A stretch of 64,000 nt of DNA, from assembly GCF_000445105.1 (NCBI RefSeq), contig NZ_ATDP01000103.1:124001-188000 (forward strand), given 5' to 3'. The position numbers and the translations under genes were made by a program. Source of the stretch: Sphingobium lactosutens DS20. GTDB lineage: Bacteria; Pseudomonadota; Alphaproteobacteria; Sphingomonadales; Sphingomonadaceae. The notes beneath the pieces are model-generated. The model was not told the origin of the DNA, made no database searches, and saw only the letters and a program-made list of their open reading frames with translations. Below are positions 17,445 to 26,560 of this stretch, in pieces; position 1 is the first letter of the stretch; every line of letters starts with the position of its first letter.

Positions 17445-17666
17445 TCAGATCGATCGCTTTTTGCCTTCAAACCCGTCTTTGACATCCGCGATCCAGCCGA
17501 CAATCTCACGTTCGCTCCAGCGAGAGGCAAAGGGAGAAATTTTGTAGGGCGGCGGGAAGCGTCGCTCAGAGATCAGACGATAGATCATCGACTTTCCGAG
17601 GCCGACGCGCCGCATTACCTCATCCAACCTCAGCAACCGCTCCGGAACTGGCTCAGCTTCAGCCAT
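17445..17666 (-). CDS. alpA: AlpA-family helix-turn-helix regulator / excisionase-like protein
   Basis: 73 residues from the ATG at 17666, preceded by GGGAGGAT. The wording RLDEVMRRVGLGKSMIYRLI, followed by FPPPYKISPFASRWSEREIVGWI, is the AlpA/MerR-like winged helix found in phage and ICE excision regulators. It is the last gene of the leftward conjugation block and overlaps the DUF736 gene by 8 bases. In other elements AlpA proteins activate an adjacent integrase or xis gene; no integrase is adjacent here. Confidence 0.85.
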   Translation of the reverse strand: MAEAEPVPERLLRLDEVMRRVGLGKSMIYRLISERRFPPPYKISPFASRWSEREIVGWIADVKDGFEGKKRSI

Positions 17667-18018
17667 CCGAATCCTCCCTGGTCGGATGGCCGGATGGCGC
17701 CTTCCTGCCACAGTCCATAATCAGGCTTGCGCAATCGGCGTCCGCATCCGGAAAGAGGAAGGCATCTAACGGACAATGCGGATCCTCAATCGGAAGGTGC
17801 AGATAGGTTCGCGAGGGCTGCTTGCAGGTCTCGCTTTCCCATGCTTTCTCAATGTGCTGCCATCCCAGCGTGATGCGGGAAGCGGGGGCATGACTGCTTC
17901 CACGATCATCGTTCGGCACCAAACGGATCTGTCGGCGAAGGGTAAGGGTGTTGATCTTGCCTTCCCAGCCACGTTGAAAGCTATGCTTTAGCCGACCGAT
18001 CACGATGTATCGCCTCAT
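17659..18018 (-). CDS. DUF736-like protein
   Basis: 119 residues. The run IGRLKHSFQRGWEGKINTLT then RRQIRLVPND...ITLGWQHIEKAWES...RTYLHLPIEDPHCPLDAFLF follows the order of DUF736 proteins (IG-F..-GF-G-I-TLTL, ...IGAAW..., ...YLSVKLDDPSFPAPIYA-L), but is divergent and has an extra C-terminal tail. DUF736 genes are routine cargo of alphaproteobacterial plasmids and ICEs; no biochemical role is established. Start and stop overlap the neighbouring genes by a few bases, so it is part of the transfer operon. Confidence 0.65.
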   Translation of the reverse strand: MRRYIVIGRLKHSFQRGWEGKINTLTLRRQIRLVPNDDRGSSHAPASRITLGWQHIEKAWESETCKQPSRTYLHLPIEDPHCPLDAFLFPDADADCASLIMDCGRKAPSGHPTREDSDG

Positions 18019-18236
18019 GGCCCTCCCTCCCCATCCCTGCGCGCCCTGGCGAACACCCGGTCGCTGGCAAGAAATGCCTCCAGCATGGCCGGAATGAGAT
18101 CAGCCATCTCAGCCTTGTCGCCATAGGTGCGATTATAGATCGCGGTGTAGTCGCCCAGCGCCTTTGCAAGATCGGGCGTCACCGTCAGCCCGATCTTGAT
18201 CGGGGTACGGTCGGGCAGTTTTGCCAGCTTGAGCAT
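18015..18236 (-). CDS. DUF2274 protein
   Basis: 73 residues starting LKLAKLPDRTPIKIGLTVTP, the usual DUF2274 opening; the rest is helical and hydrophilic. These short proteins are found directly after trbI in alphaproteobacterial conjugation clusters, as here (12 bases after trbI), and their function is unknown. Confidence 0.8.
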   Translation of the reverse strand: MLKLAKLPDRTPIKIGLTVTPDLAKALGDYTAIYNRTYGDKAEMADLIPAMLEAFLASDRVFARARRDGEGGP

Positions 18237-18248
18237 GGTTTCCTCCTT

Positions 18249-19550
18249 TCAGCGAGCGCCGCCCCAGGGCCGCAGGGTGATGTCCTTGTGGACGACGATG
18301 CGCAGCGGCCAACCGGGGCGGACCGTGATCGTGGGCTGGATGTTGAGGTTCTTTGAGACGATCTGCTGTCCCGCCTGATTGGCGGATTGCTGCGTGGACT
18401 GGCGGATCGCGCGGACAAGATCGCTCTCATCACTGCCGAGCGAAAGCTGCGTGCCGACGCCCAGCAGGGTCGATAGCGCCACGCCTTTCAGCAGTTGCCA
18501 GCTGTGCAAATCCACCTTGTCGGCAAGGCCCGCATAACCCGCCGCATCGGTCGCTGGCAGATTGTCGATCTGGATCGAGCTGCCATCGGGCAGTATGATG
18601 CGCTGCCATGCGAGCAGCGCTCTTTTCTGCCCGAACGCAACGACACTGTCATAGCTGCCGATCAACCGCGAGCCTTGCGGTATCAGCAAGGTCCGGCCCG
18701 TGACCGTATCAAACACCGGCTCCGTCACCTGCGCGACGACCATGCCGGGCAGGTCCGAGTTCAGCCCGGTGACGAGACTGGCGACAATGATGCTTCCCGC
18801 CATCAACTGATAGGGCGATGCCGGTGTTTCGAGCCGGTGGACACTGGCCGTTCCCCCGGTTGCCTGCTGCGCCATGAAGTCGATCTTGCGCTGCTGGTTG
18901 TTCTGGTCCTTATCGGGATCGAGAGCCAGACGCCCGGCCTCGCCGGTCGCCACTGGTTGTCCTGCGACGGCGGCCCCGGCAGCATCGCTCGCCGAACTAG
19001 TCGCAACGTGTGCCGATGATTGCACCATCACGCCGGCCTCGCGGGCCTGATGCGCCTGCGACGTGATCCGCTGGCGTTCGGCTTCGGCTGCCTGCTCGGC
19101 GGCAGTCGACGCCGTGTGCCCGGCGCCGGGACCATCTCCCTGATTGGCGAGCCCATGCTGATGTTCAAGGATCGGACGGCCAAGGTCTCCCGGCAGCGGT
19201 GGCCCCAGCACCGGCGTCCCGGCTTTGACCTTGCTATAATCGCCGGGCAGATCGGCAACGGCGTCGGCCGGCGTGCGGCGGTCACTGACGGCCTTCTCGC
19301 TGCCCGCCTCGACGATGTGCAGCGTCTTCGACCCGAGCGCCATCCACGTCACGCCGGCAATCGCCAGCGAGCCAAGCGCCGCCCCACCAATGATGACGCC
19401 GCGCCGGAAACGGACAACGCGGCGGGGGCTGGCACGCAGCACCAGTCCCTCTGGTGCGACCTTCTGCGGCGCTGACGTCGCCTCCGGTTCAGCGGCAACG
19501 ACATCGTCAGCCCGTGCGCCGTTGGCGGGAGAATTTTCGCCCGCGCTCAC
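18249..19550 (-). CDS. trbI: TrbI/VirB10 core-complex protein of the conjugative T4SS
   Basis: 433 residues. A single membrane span (VIIGGAALGSLAIAGVTWMAL, shortened to its core, near residue 55) is followed by an Ala/Gln-rich linker and the VirB10 C-terminal domain: LMAGSIIVASLVTGLNSDLPG, VFDTVTGRTLLIPQGSRLIGSY, and a C-terminus IVHKDITLRPWG typical of TrbI. It links the inner membrane to the outer-membrane ring. The start overlaps the trbG stop by 4 bases. Confidence 0.93.
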   Translation of the reverse strand: MSAGENSPANGARADDVVAAEPEATSAPQKVAPEGLVLRASPRRVVRFRRGVIIGGAALGSLAIAGVTWMALGSKTLHIVEAGSEKAVSDRRTPADAVADLPGDYSKVKAGTPVLGPPLPGDLGRPILEHQHGLANQGDGPGAGHTASTAAEQAAEAERQRITSQAHQAREAGVMVQSSAHVATSSASDAAGAAVAGQPVATGEAGRLALDPDKDQNNQQRKIDFMAQQATGGTASVHRLETPASPYQLMAGSIIVASLVTGLNSDLPGMVVAQVTEPVFDTVTGRTLLIPQGSRLIGSYDSVVAFGQKRALLAWQRIILPDGSSIQIDNLPATDAAGYAGLADKVDLHSWQLLKGVALSTLLGVGTQLSLGSDESDLVRAIRQSTQQSANQAGQQIVSKNLNIQPTITVRPGWPLRIVVHKDITLRPWGGAR

Positions 19551-20524
19551 TTGCGCTTCCCCTCAACCCCGGCGTCGGTCCGACTGATGCGGACGACCTG
19601 CTGCGGTTTTTCACCAAGTCGCAGTTCGGCGGCACCGAAGAGCCGATCGACGATATAGTGATTGCCGCTCACGCGATAATTGACGAGCTGACTGCCACCA
19701 CTCGGGCCAACGACGAACAATGGCGGAGCTTCGCCCTGATCGAGCCGGGCCGGGAACTCGATATAGACCTTGCGACCATCGTCCCATGCCCGGACCGGGC
19801 GCCACGGCGGATTGTCGCCGGTGATGGCATAGGCAAAGCGCAGGTCGGCCAGCACAATGTCGGACGCAACCGGCTTGGCCTGCTCGGCAAGCTGGTTCTG
19901 CCGCTGCAAGGCCAGAAGCCTGTCCTGCGGATAGGTCCAGCTAATCGCTGCCATCGCGGTGCGGTCGGTGCTCTCCAGTGCCAGATGGTAGGCGCGCCGG
20001 TCGGTCGCGATGACCATGTTGGTGACAAGCCCAGGGGCAAAGGGCTTCACCAGCACATGCACACGGGCATCGTCGCCCGAGCCGCTGGTGGTGTCACCGA
20101 TGACCCAGCGCACCGTATCGCCCGCCGAAACGGCCAGCAGCTTTTCGCCGGGCTGGAGCGTGACATCGCTTACCCGCTCCGGCGCGGCATAGAGACGATA
20201 GAGCGCGCCGTCGGTCCAGGGATAGACCTGCATCGCGTTGATATAGCCTGCGCTCGAAGGCTCACGGGTTGCCGCTCTGTTCGCGGCTTCCACCCGCGCG
20301 GTAGGGGCGCCGGTCTCCTTCGTCGCGGATGGCGGCGGCAGCATCTGTCCCGGCAAGGGCAGCGGCTGCGGAACGGTGACGATCTCGACGGGCCTGGGCG
20401 GTTCTGCTTCACGGGTGGCAGGCTGGAACCGGGCGGCATCGAGCGCGATGGCCGGAGGCGGCGTCGCGCCAGCGCAAGCGCCAAGGGCCAGGATCGGAAG
20501 CGGCAGCAGGGACAGGCGGATCAT
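19547..20524 (-). CDS. trbG: TrbG/VirB9 outer-membrane core protein
   Basis: 325 residues. The N-terminus carries a lipobox (ILALGAC, Cys17), suggesting a lipoprotein, which is unusual for a VirB9 because the lipoprotein is more often VirB7. Proline-rich linker, then the TrbG/VirB9 domain: TLQPGEKLLAVSAGDTVRWVI (core VSAGD) and the C-terminal beta-domain with PARLDQGEAPPLFVV and VDRLFGAAELRLG. It forms the outer-membrane ring with TrbI. Its ATG overlaps the trbF stop. Confidence 0.92.
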   Translation of the reverse strand: MIRLSLLPLPILALGACAGATPPPAIALDAARFQPATREAEPPRPVEIVTVPQPLPLPGQMLPPPSATKETGAPTARVEAANRAATREPSSAGYINAMQVYPWTDGALYRLYAAPERVSDVTLQPGEKLLAVSAGDTVRWVIGDTTSGSGDDARVHVLVKPFAPGLVTNMVIATDRRAYHLALESTDRTAMAAISWTYPQDRLLALQRQNQLAEQAKPVASDIVLADLRFAYAITGDNPPWRPVRAWDDGRKVYIEFPARLDQGEAPPLFVVGPSGGSQLVNYRVSGNHYIVDRLFGAAELRLGEKPQQVVRISRTDAGVEGKRK

Positions 20525-21378
20525 GGGCGATCTCCCTTCTCATCGGTGGTGGGGACTGGTGCCGGCGCAACTGCTGACATGGGGGCGGCCGTCGGCTCGC
20601 TCGGAAGTTCTGCGTGTTCGGCAGTCGGCAGATTATCTGTCGGCACCTGAGCACGGCCAGCCTGCCGCCCTGCTGCGGAGGATGGGCCGTCCAGTTCGCG
20701 CGCCCAGTCAATGGCGTTGACGAACAGGCCGAGCGGGTTCTTTCGCAGCGCATCGGCGGTCTTGGGCGGCTGCATGATGACGGTCAGCATGGCCGTCCAG
20801 CGCTCGGTCTTCGCAAGGCTGCCGCGCTCGAAGATGCTCTCGGTCCATTTGACCTGAAAACTGCTGTCCGATGCCCGGACCACGCTCGTCACTTGCACCG
20901 ACACGCTGCGCTGCCCGATCCCGGCGAACGGGTCATTGGATCGCGCATAGTCATTGAGGAAGATCGCCGCCCGGTCAGTGGCGAAGTCATAGGCATCGAG
21001 CCAATTGCGCTTCACCAGCACCGGATCGGTCGAGACCGAGCGGACGTTGGAAACAAACCGGCCCAGATGCCATGCGATCTGGCCATCGGTCGGCCGGTAG
21101 TTCTGGATCGCCGGAGCAACGCTGCGCGCCTCACCAAGCCGATCCACCTCCACGACATAGGGTGCGACCCGGCTCTGCATCGACTGCCAGACATTGGAGG
21201 CGATGAGGATGCCGGTGAGGCCCAGGCTGGAGAAGGCGACCAATCGCCAGTTGCGCGCCTGAACGCGGGCAGAGCCGATGCGTTCATCCCATAGCTGCCC
21301 GGCGCGCTGCCATGGGGTTTCCGGAGCGGGCGTCTGCCCATAGCGCTGGATGGATCGCTTGAAGATCATGGCTTTCAC
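20521..21378 (-). CDS. trbF: TrbF/VirB8 inner-membrane assembly protein
   Basis: 285 residues with one membrane span near residue 45-65 (VAFSSLGLTGILIASNVW), then a periplasmic NTF2-like VirB8 domain with NWLDAYDFATDRAAIFLNDYA and KWTESIFERGSLAKTERWTA, ending in a Pro/Ala-rich tail of about 40 residues. It nucleates the inner-membrane complex of the T4SS. Overlaps trbL and trbG by 4 bases each. Confidence 0.92.
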   Translation of the reverse strand: MKAMIFKRSIQRYGQTPAPETPWQRAGQLWDERIGSARVQARNWRLVAFSSLGLTGILIASNVWQSMQSRVAPYVVEVDRLGEARSVAPAIQNYRPTDGQIAWHLGRFVSNVRSVSTDPVLVKRNWLDAYDFATDRAAIFLNDYARSNDPFAGIGQRSVSVQVTSVVRASDSSFQVKWTESIFERGSLAKTERWTAMLTVIMQPPKTADALRKNPLGLFVNAIDWARELDGPSSAAGRQAGRAQVPTDNLPTAEHAELPSEPTAAPMSAVAPAPVPTTDEKGDRP

Positions 21379-22709
21379 CCCTTTTCGCTGAGGTCGGGAT
21401 TGGCGGAGCCGCCGGGTCGATCGCCGTCCTTCACGGCTTGCATCGCCATGTGCCGGTGGTGCCGTGCTGTCTGCTGGGACCGGAGGCTCTGCGCCCAGGC
21501 CGGTGCCGGATCGGATGGTGCGGTGTTGGCGGAGGGCGCGGCAGGTGCTGGCGATGTCCGCCCGGCATTCCAGGCTGCTTGCTGCCCTGCGGCGGCGCTG
21601 GCCTGCACGGGGGCGGCGATACGCGATGCCGTCGCTCTGGCTACCTGCGATGCCGCGCCGCCTGCTGCGGTCGCGATACCGCCGAGGCCTGCGCCGACGC
21701 GGGCACTGCCAGAGGTTTCCTGGCCCAGCTTGTAGGCGGTCGAGGCCGCCGAACCCATTGCCGTCCCGGCACGGATCGCGCCCATGCCGCCGCGCCCGGC
21801 CATCATCGCGCCGCGTGCGCCGAGCAAGGCAGCGCCGCCAGTCATGATCGCCGCGCCTGCCGCCGTGCCGATGGCGGCGCCCGCACCAAGTTGCGGCGCA
21901 CCGGATACTAGGCCGGAGGCAATGCCGGGGCCGAAGATGCCGAGACCGAACAGCGTCAGCGCGCCCATCAGTAGAGTAAGCGCTTCGGAGACACCGGGAT
22001 CATCGCCGACAAGGCTGGTCATCTGGTCGAAATAGTTGGTGCCGATGCCGATGATGACGGCGAGCACCATCACCTTGATGCCCGACGAGACGACGTTGCC
22101 CAGCACCCGTTCAGCTAGGAAGCTGGTCTTGTTCCAGAGTGCGAACGGCACGAGCACAAAGCCTGCCAAGGCGGTCAGCTTGAACTCGACGATGGTGACG
22201 AAAAGCTGGATGGCGAGGATGAAGAAGGCGAGCACCACCAATAGCCAGCAGATCAGCAGCACCGCGATGGCGAGAAAATTGCCGAAGAATTCGGGAAAGC
22301 CCATCAGGTCGTTGACCTTGGCGATCAACGGATAGGCGGCGGTAAATCCGGTGCCCGCGATCTTGCCGGGATGAAGGAGATCGTCCGCGGAGAGGCCGCC
22401 GCCGCCCGCCGTGATGCCCAGCCCCGAAAAGCTGCGATAGACGATGTCGGCAAGCCGCGAGAAATTGCCGAGAATATAAGCGAAGGCCCCGACATAGAGG
22501 ACTTTCTTGACCAGCCGCCCGAGCATATCCTGATCGTTATCCATCACCCACCACAGGGCGGCGAGCGTGACATCGATGCCGATCAGCACCGTAGTCAGGA
22601 AGGCTACGTCGCCGGACAGCAGGCCAAAGCCGCTGTCGATATAGGTGAGGAAGGTGTCGAGAAACGCGTCGACGATATTGAGGTCGAGCCCGCCAATGTC
22701 GGGGTCCAT
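21375..22709 (-). CDS. trbL: TrbL/VirB6 polytopic inner-membrane protein
   Basis: 444 residues. N-terminal signature NIVDAFLDTFLTYIDSGFG and six to seven membrane segments up to about residue 300, including the long pair around LLICWLLVVLAFFILAIQLF. The last 150 residues are a low-complexity Ala/Gly/Thr-rich soluble tail, common in TrbL. It forms the inner-membrane DNA-export channel. Confidence 0.93.
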   Translation of the reverse strand: MDPDIGGLDLNIVDAFLDTFLTYIDSGFGLLSGDVAFLTTVLIGIDVTLAALWWVMDNDQDMLGRLVKKVLYVGAFAYILGNFSRLADIVYRSFSGLGITAGGGGLSADDLLHPGKIAGTGFTAAYPLIAKVNDLMGFPEFFGNFLAIAVLLICWLLVVLAFFILAIQLFVTIVEFKLTALAGFVLVPFALWNKTSFLAERVLGNVVSSGIKVMVLAVIIGIGTNYFDQMTSLVGDDPGVSEALTLLMGALTLFGLGIFGPGIASGLVSGAPQLGAGAAIGTAAGAAIMTGGAALLGARGAMMAGRGGMGAIRAGTAMGSAASTAYKLGQETSGSARVGAGLGGIATAAGGAASQVARATASRIAAPVQASAAAGQQAAWNAGRTSPAPAAPSANTAPSDPAPAWAQSLRSQQTARHHRHMAMQAVKDGDRPGGSANPDLSEKG

Positions 22710-22720
22710 CGCCTGTTCTC

Positions 22721-23443
22721 CTAGCGGCGGGTGTAGAGGGTAGAGGTGCCGATGAAGCGGCGGCTCTGCTCGCGCGCGGCCTCCATCGCCTGCTGCTCGC
22801 GGGCACGCTCCAGTGCATCGGCGCGGTATTGCGCCGCCATCATCTGCTGGATCTGGAGCTGCTGGCGCGTGGAGACCGCGATCAACTGGTTGGTCGCTTG
22901 GCTGACCTGAAGGCTGCCGGTGGCGGATTGGCTCTGACTGACCAGTTCGGTCAGCAGCGTCGCGTCGGACTGGATATTCTCCACCACCTGCGACTGCACC
23001 CGCATGGTCTGGCGGTAACCCTGCATCGATGCCTGATAGCGGGCACGCGCCTGCGCGATGATCTCGTTGGTTGAGAGCGCGGTATCGAATGCAGCGGGGA
23101 ATTGCTTGCGCAGGGCTTCGTCGGTGGAGGCAAGATCAAAGGCGATGCCCTCGGCTTGATTCATCAGAGTGCCGATCCGCTGCATCGAGCGGCTGATCTC
23201 GCTCAGGGAAGAGAAGTCGAGCCGCTGGAGATGCTTGCCCATGTTGGTCAGGATCGTCGCCTGATTCTGGAGTGCCTGGATCTGGTTGTTGATCTGCTGA
23301 AGCGTGCGCGCGGCGGTCAGGACGTTCTGCGCATAGTTGGAGGAATCGAACACCAGCAGCGCATAGGCCGGTGGGACGGGCACGACGGCGGCAGTCACCG
23401 TGGCGGTGGCGGCCATCAGGGCGGCGAGAAAACGGGATTTCAT
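22721..23443 (-). CDS. trbJ: TrbJ (VirB5-like) pilus-tip/T4SS protein
   Basis: 240 residues with a signal peptide (cleavage about PPAYA) and long helices: VFDSSNYAQNVLTAARTLQQ, then INNQIQALQNQATILTNMGK. It belongs to the TrbJ family, the VirB5 counterpart thought to sit at the pilus tip. It lies between trbE and trbL as in IncP/Ti-type trb operons. No trbK entry-exclusion gene follows. Confidence 0.92.
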   Translation of the reverse strand: MKSRFLAALMAATATVTAAVVPVPPAYALLVFDSSNYAQNVLTAARTLQQINNQIQALQNQATILTNMGKHLQRLDFSSLSEISRSMQRIGTLMNQAEGIAFDLASTDEALRKQFPAAFDTALSTNEIIAQARARYQASMQGYRQTMRVQSQVVENIQSDATLLTELVSQSQSATGSLQVSQATNQLIAVSTRQQLQIQQMMAAQYRADALERAREQQAMEAAREQSRRFIGTSTLYTRR

Positions 23444-25932
23444 AGATCAAGCTCCGTTTGCTGGGGGTGAGAAGCGGTCGCGGTAGGGTCGGCGCCGGCA
23501 TCGGGCACGGCATCGAAGCCGGCGAGCAACGCCGCTGCCCAGTCGAGCCCGCGGGAGAGCAGGAAGGCAGCGGTGAAACCGTCGCGCCCATGCTCATCGA
23601 GCAGCCGGTCGATCAGGTTCTGGCTGCCGGGATCGGAGGCACCGCACAGCGCAAGGGCGATCGGCCCCAGCGCCAGTTCGAACAGGCGGTTCCCCGCGCG
23701 CGATTGTAGGTAATAATGCCGCTTGGGCGTCGCACGGGCGATCAGCTCGATCTGCCGCTCGTTGAGGCCGAAACGCTCATAGGCGGCGCGGCCCTGCGGT
23801 TCGACGGCCCGATCGTTGGCAAGAAAGATGCGCTGTGGGCAGCTTTCGATGATGGCGGGCGCGATGCTGCTGTCGGCAATGTCGGCAAGGCTCTGGGTCG
23901 CGAAGATCACGCTGACATTGCGCTTGCGCAGAACCTTCAGCCATTCGCGGATGCGAGCGGCGAAGAGCGGGTTGTCGAGGAAGACCCAGGCCTCGTCGAG
24001 CACCAACAGGGTCGGCCGCCCGTCGAACCGCTCTTCCAGCCGGTGGAAAAGATAGGTCAGCACCGGAGCGACCGCGCCTGCACTGTGCATCAGCGCCTCG
24101 GTCTCGAAGCACTGCACATCACCCAACGCCAACGCATTCTCGACCGCGTCGAGCAGGCGGCCGAACGGCCCTTCCAAAGTGTAGGGCATAAGCGCTGCCT
24201 TCAGCGCATTGGACTGGAGCAGGAGGCATAGGCCCGTCAGTGTGCGCTGTTCGGGCGGAGCGCCGGCAAGGTTGGTCAGCGCCGACCACAGCGCCTCTTT
24301 GATCTCGGGGGTCACTTCCATGCGCTCGGCAGTCAGGAGCGCCGCGATCCATTCGGCCGCCCACGTGCGTTCGGCATCATCGTCGATATTGCGCAGGGGC
24401 TGGAATGCCAGCGCATCTCCGGTTTCGCCGCCGCTTCCCAAGGCATGATGCTCGCCGCCCATCGCCAGCACCGCTGCGCGGGCGGACAAGCCCTTGTCGA
24501 AGACATAGACTTGGGCACCGGGATAACGGCGGAACTGAAGCGCGAGCAGCCCCAGCAGCACCGACTTGCCCGCGCCAGTCGGGCCGACGATCAGCATATG
24601 ACCGACATTGCCGACATGAGTGGACAGGCGGAACGGCGTCGAACCGCTGGTCTCGGCATAAAGCAGTGGAGGTCCGCCGAGGTGCCGGTTGCAAGCCGGG
24701 CCAGCCCAGACCGACGACAACGGCATCAGGTGCGCGAGGTTGAGCGTATGGACCAGCGGCTGCCGGACATTGGCATAGACATGGCCGGGCAGCGATCCGA
24801 GCCAGGCCTCGACCGCATTGACGCTCTCGCGGATGCAGGTGAAGCCCAGACCATTGACGATCCGCTCGACGATGCGGACCTTTTCTTCGGCGCGTCCCCG
24901 ATCCGCATCGCTGACGGTGATTGTCGACGTGTAGTAACCGAAAGCTACATGATCGCCGCCAAGCGCCTGAAGCGCGAGGTCGGCATCGACCACCTTGTTG
25001 TCTGCATCGCTGTCGATCAGCGGGACCGGCTCGTTCATCATCACCTCGCGCATCAGCTGGGCAATGGACTTGCGCTTGTTGAACCACTGGCGCCGGATCT
25101 TCGTCAGCGCCTTGGTCGCTGCCGTCTTGTCGAGCGCAATGAACCTGGTCGCCCAGCGATAGGCGAAGTCCTGATGGTTGAGGGCATCGAGAATGCCAGG
25201 CCGGGTCGCGTTGGGAAATCCCAGCACGGTGACGGTGCGCAGATGCCGGTCGCCCAGCATCGGCTCGATCCCGCCCGACAACGGCGTATCGACCAGCAGG
25301 CCGTCGAGATACATCGGCGTCTCCGGCAGTCCGACAACGTGACGCCGGGGCGAGATGCAGCTGTGCAGGAAAGTCAGCGTCTCGCGATCGTCGAGCGCGC
25401 GAACCTCTGCCATGAAGCCTGAGAGCAGGTCTTGCACCCTGTTGGTCTCGGCGATGAAGGCCCGCAGTTCCGTGCGCCAGTCGCGATCCTGCTGGGGCGC
25501 ATCGCGCTCCAGCAACGCGCGCTCGGCACGGCTGACCTGATCGGCGGGCGGCAGGTAGCAGAGCGTAAGGTGGGTCCGGCTCTCGAAATGCTGTCCCTTG
25601 CGCCCGTCGAAATGTACCCGCCGTTCCTCATCGACCAGCCAGGAGGCTGCATCGGGGAACGTGCTGTCGGGATAATCCATTGCCTCGATCCGTTCGGCAT
25701 CGAAGAAAAAGGCCCAGCCTGATCCGAGGCGCCGCAGCGCATTGTTGGCACGGGCACAGACCGAGAGCAGCTCGGCCTCGGTCGCGCTTTCGAGGTCGGG
25801 ACCACGAAAACGCAGGGTGCGCTGGAAACTGCCGTCCTTGTTGAGCACAACGCCCGGCGCCACCAGCGCGGCCCATGGCAGATGGTCGGCCAGCCGGTCG
25901 GCCGTGCTGCGATATTCCTTGAGGTTCAGCAT
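23440..25932 (-). CDS. trbE: TrbE/VirB4 ATPase of the conjugative T4SS
   Basis: 830 residues from the ATG at 25932 (MLNLKEYRSTADRLADHLPW); an upstream in-frame start would run 40 residues through trbD in the wrong reading and is rejected. Walker A GPTGAGKSVLLG and Walker B LLVLDEAWVFLDNPLF are intact, with the VirB4 CagE domain before them. It powers pilus assembly and substrate transfer at the inner membrane. The start overlaps the trbD stop by 7 bases and the stop overlaps trbJ by 4. Confidence 0.95.
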   Translation of the reverse strand: MLNLKEYRSTADRLADHLPWAALVAPGVVLNKDGSFQRTLRFRGPDLESATEAELLSVCARANNALRRLGSGWAFFFDAERIEAMDYPDSTFPDAASWLVDEERRVHFDGRKGQHFESRTHLTLCYLPPADQVSRAERALLERDAPQQDRDWRTELRAFIAETNRVQDLLSGFMAEVRALDDRETLTFLHSCISPRRHVVGLPETPMYLDGLLVDTPLSGGIEPMLGDRHLRTVTVLGFPNATRPGILDALNHQDFAYRWATRFIALDKTAATKALTKIRRQWFNKRKSIAQLMREVMMNEPVPLIDSDADNKVVDADLALQALGGDHVAFGYYTSTITVSDADRGRAEEKVRIVERIVNGLGFTCIRESVNAVEAWLGSLPGHVYANVRQPLVHTLNLAHLMPLSSVWAGPACNRHLGGPPLLYAETSGSTPFRLSTHVGNVGHMLIVGPTGAGKSVLLGLLALQFRRYPGAQVYVFDKGLSARAAVLAMGGEHHALGSGGETGDALAFQPLRNIDDDAERTWAAEWIAALLTAERMEVTPEIKEALWSALTNLAGAPPEQRTLTGLCLLLQSNALKAALMPYTLEGPFGRLLDAVENALALGDVQCFETEALMHSAGAVAPVLTYLFHRLEERFDGRPTLLVLDEAWVFLDNPLFAARIREWLKVLRKRNVSVIFATQSLADIADSSIAPAIIESCPQRIFLANDRAVEPQGRAAYERFGLNERQIELIARATPKRHYYLQSRAGNRLFELALGPIALALCGASDPGSQNLIDRLLDEHGRDGFTAAFLLSRGLDWAAALLAGFDAVPDAGADPTATASHPQQTELDL

Positions 25933-26228
25933 GAGAGATAGACCTTCTGCCGGAGGTGTCGGGCCAGCACGGGCGCGAAATCGGGATCGCGCTTGGCCGC
26001 AAAGACGGCGAGGCTGTGCCCGGCGAGCCAGAGCAGCAGGCCTGCGATCCACTGCTGGAGGCCCAGCCCCATCGCGGCGGCGAGCGTGCCGTTGAGGATC
26101 GCGATCCCGCGCGGCGCGCCGCCGAGCAGGATCGCCTCGGTCAGCGAGCGATGCAGCGGCACCTCGAAGCCCTCGATACGAGCACTGCCGCTATGCCCGC
26201 CGTCGGCGATGGAGCCAGGCCCGGCCAT
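25926..26228 (-). CDS. trbD: TrbD/VirB3-like T4SS protein
   Basis: 100 residues: VPLHRSLTEAILLGGAPRGIA, then two adjoining hydrophobic stretches (ILNGTLAAAMGLGLQQWIAG; LLLWLAGHSLAVFAA) and the family ending RDPDFAPVLARHLRQKVYL. Small inner-membrane partner of TrbE. The start codon overlaps the trbC stop. Confidence 0.93.
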   Translation of the reverse strand: MAGPGSIADGGHSGSARIEGFEVPLHRSLTEAILLGGAPRGIAILNGTLAAAMGLGLQQWIAGLLLWLAGHSLAVFAAKRDPDFAPVLARHLRQKVYLSC

Positions 26229-26557
26229 CAGACCAATGCCCCGCCGCCGAAGCTGAAGAAGGAGAGGAAGAAGCTGGAGGCGGCAAAGGCGATCGAGAGG
26301 CCGAAAACGATCTGGATCAGCTTGCGGAAACCGCCGGAGGTCTCACCGAACGCCAGCGCCAGGCCGGTGGTTATGATAATGATCACCGCGACGATCTTGG
26401 CGACCGGCCCCTGTACCGACTCCAGAATCTGCTGAAGCGGTTCCTCCCACGGCATCCCCGAACCGGACGCCATGGCAGTGACGGGCAGCAGCAGAGCGGC
26501 AGCGATGAGCGTGGCGCGCGACAGGCGCGCGGGGACGAACGAACGTGATGCGTACAT
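26228..26557 (-). CDS. trbC: TrbC/VirB2 pilin
   Basis: 109 residues: signal peptide (cleavage about TAMASGSG), a short amphipathic stretch MPWEEPLQQILESVQGPVAKI, and two hydrophobic segments typical of the cyclised TrbC/VirB2 pilin. It sits 3 bases after trbB, as in other trb operons. Confidence 0.92.
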   Translation of the reverse strand: MYASRSFVPARLSRATLIAAALLLPVTAMASGSGMPWEEPLQQILESVQGPVAKIVAVIIIITTGLALAFGETSGGFRKLIQIVFGLSIAFAASSFFLSFFSFGGGALV

Positions 26558-26560
26558 GGA

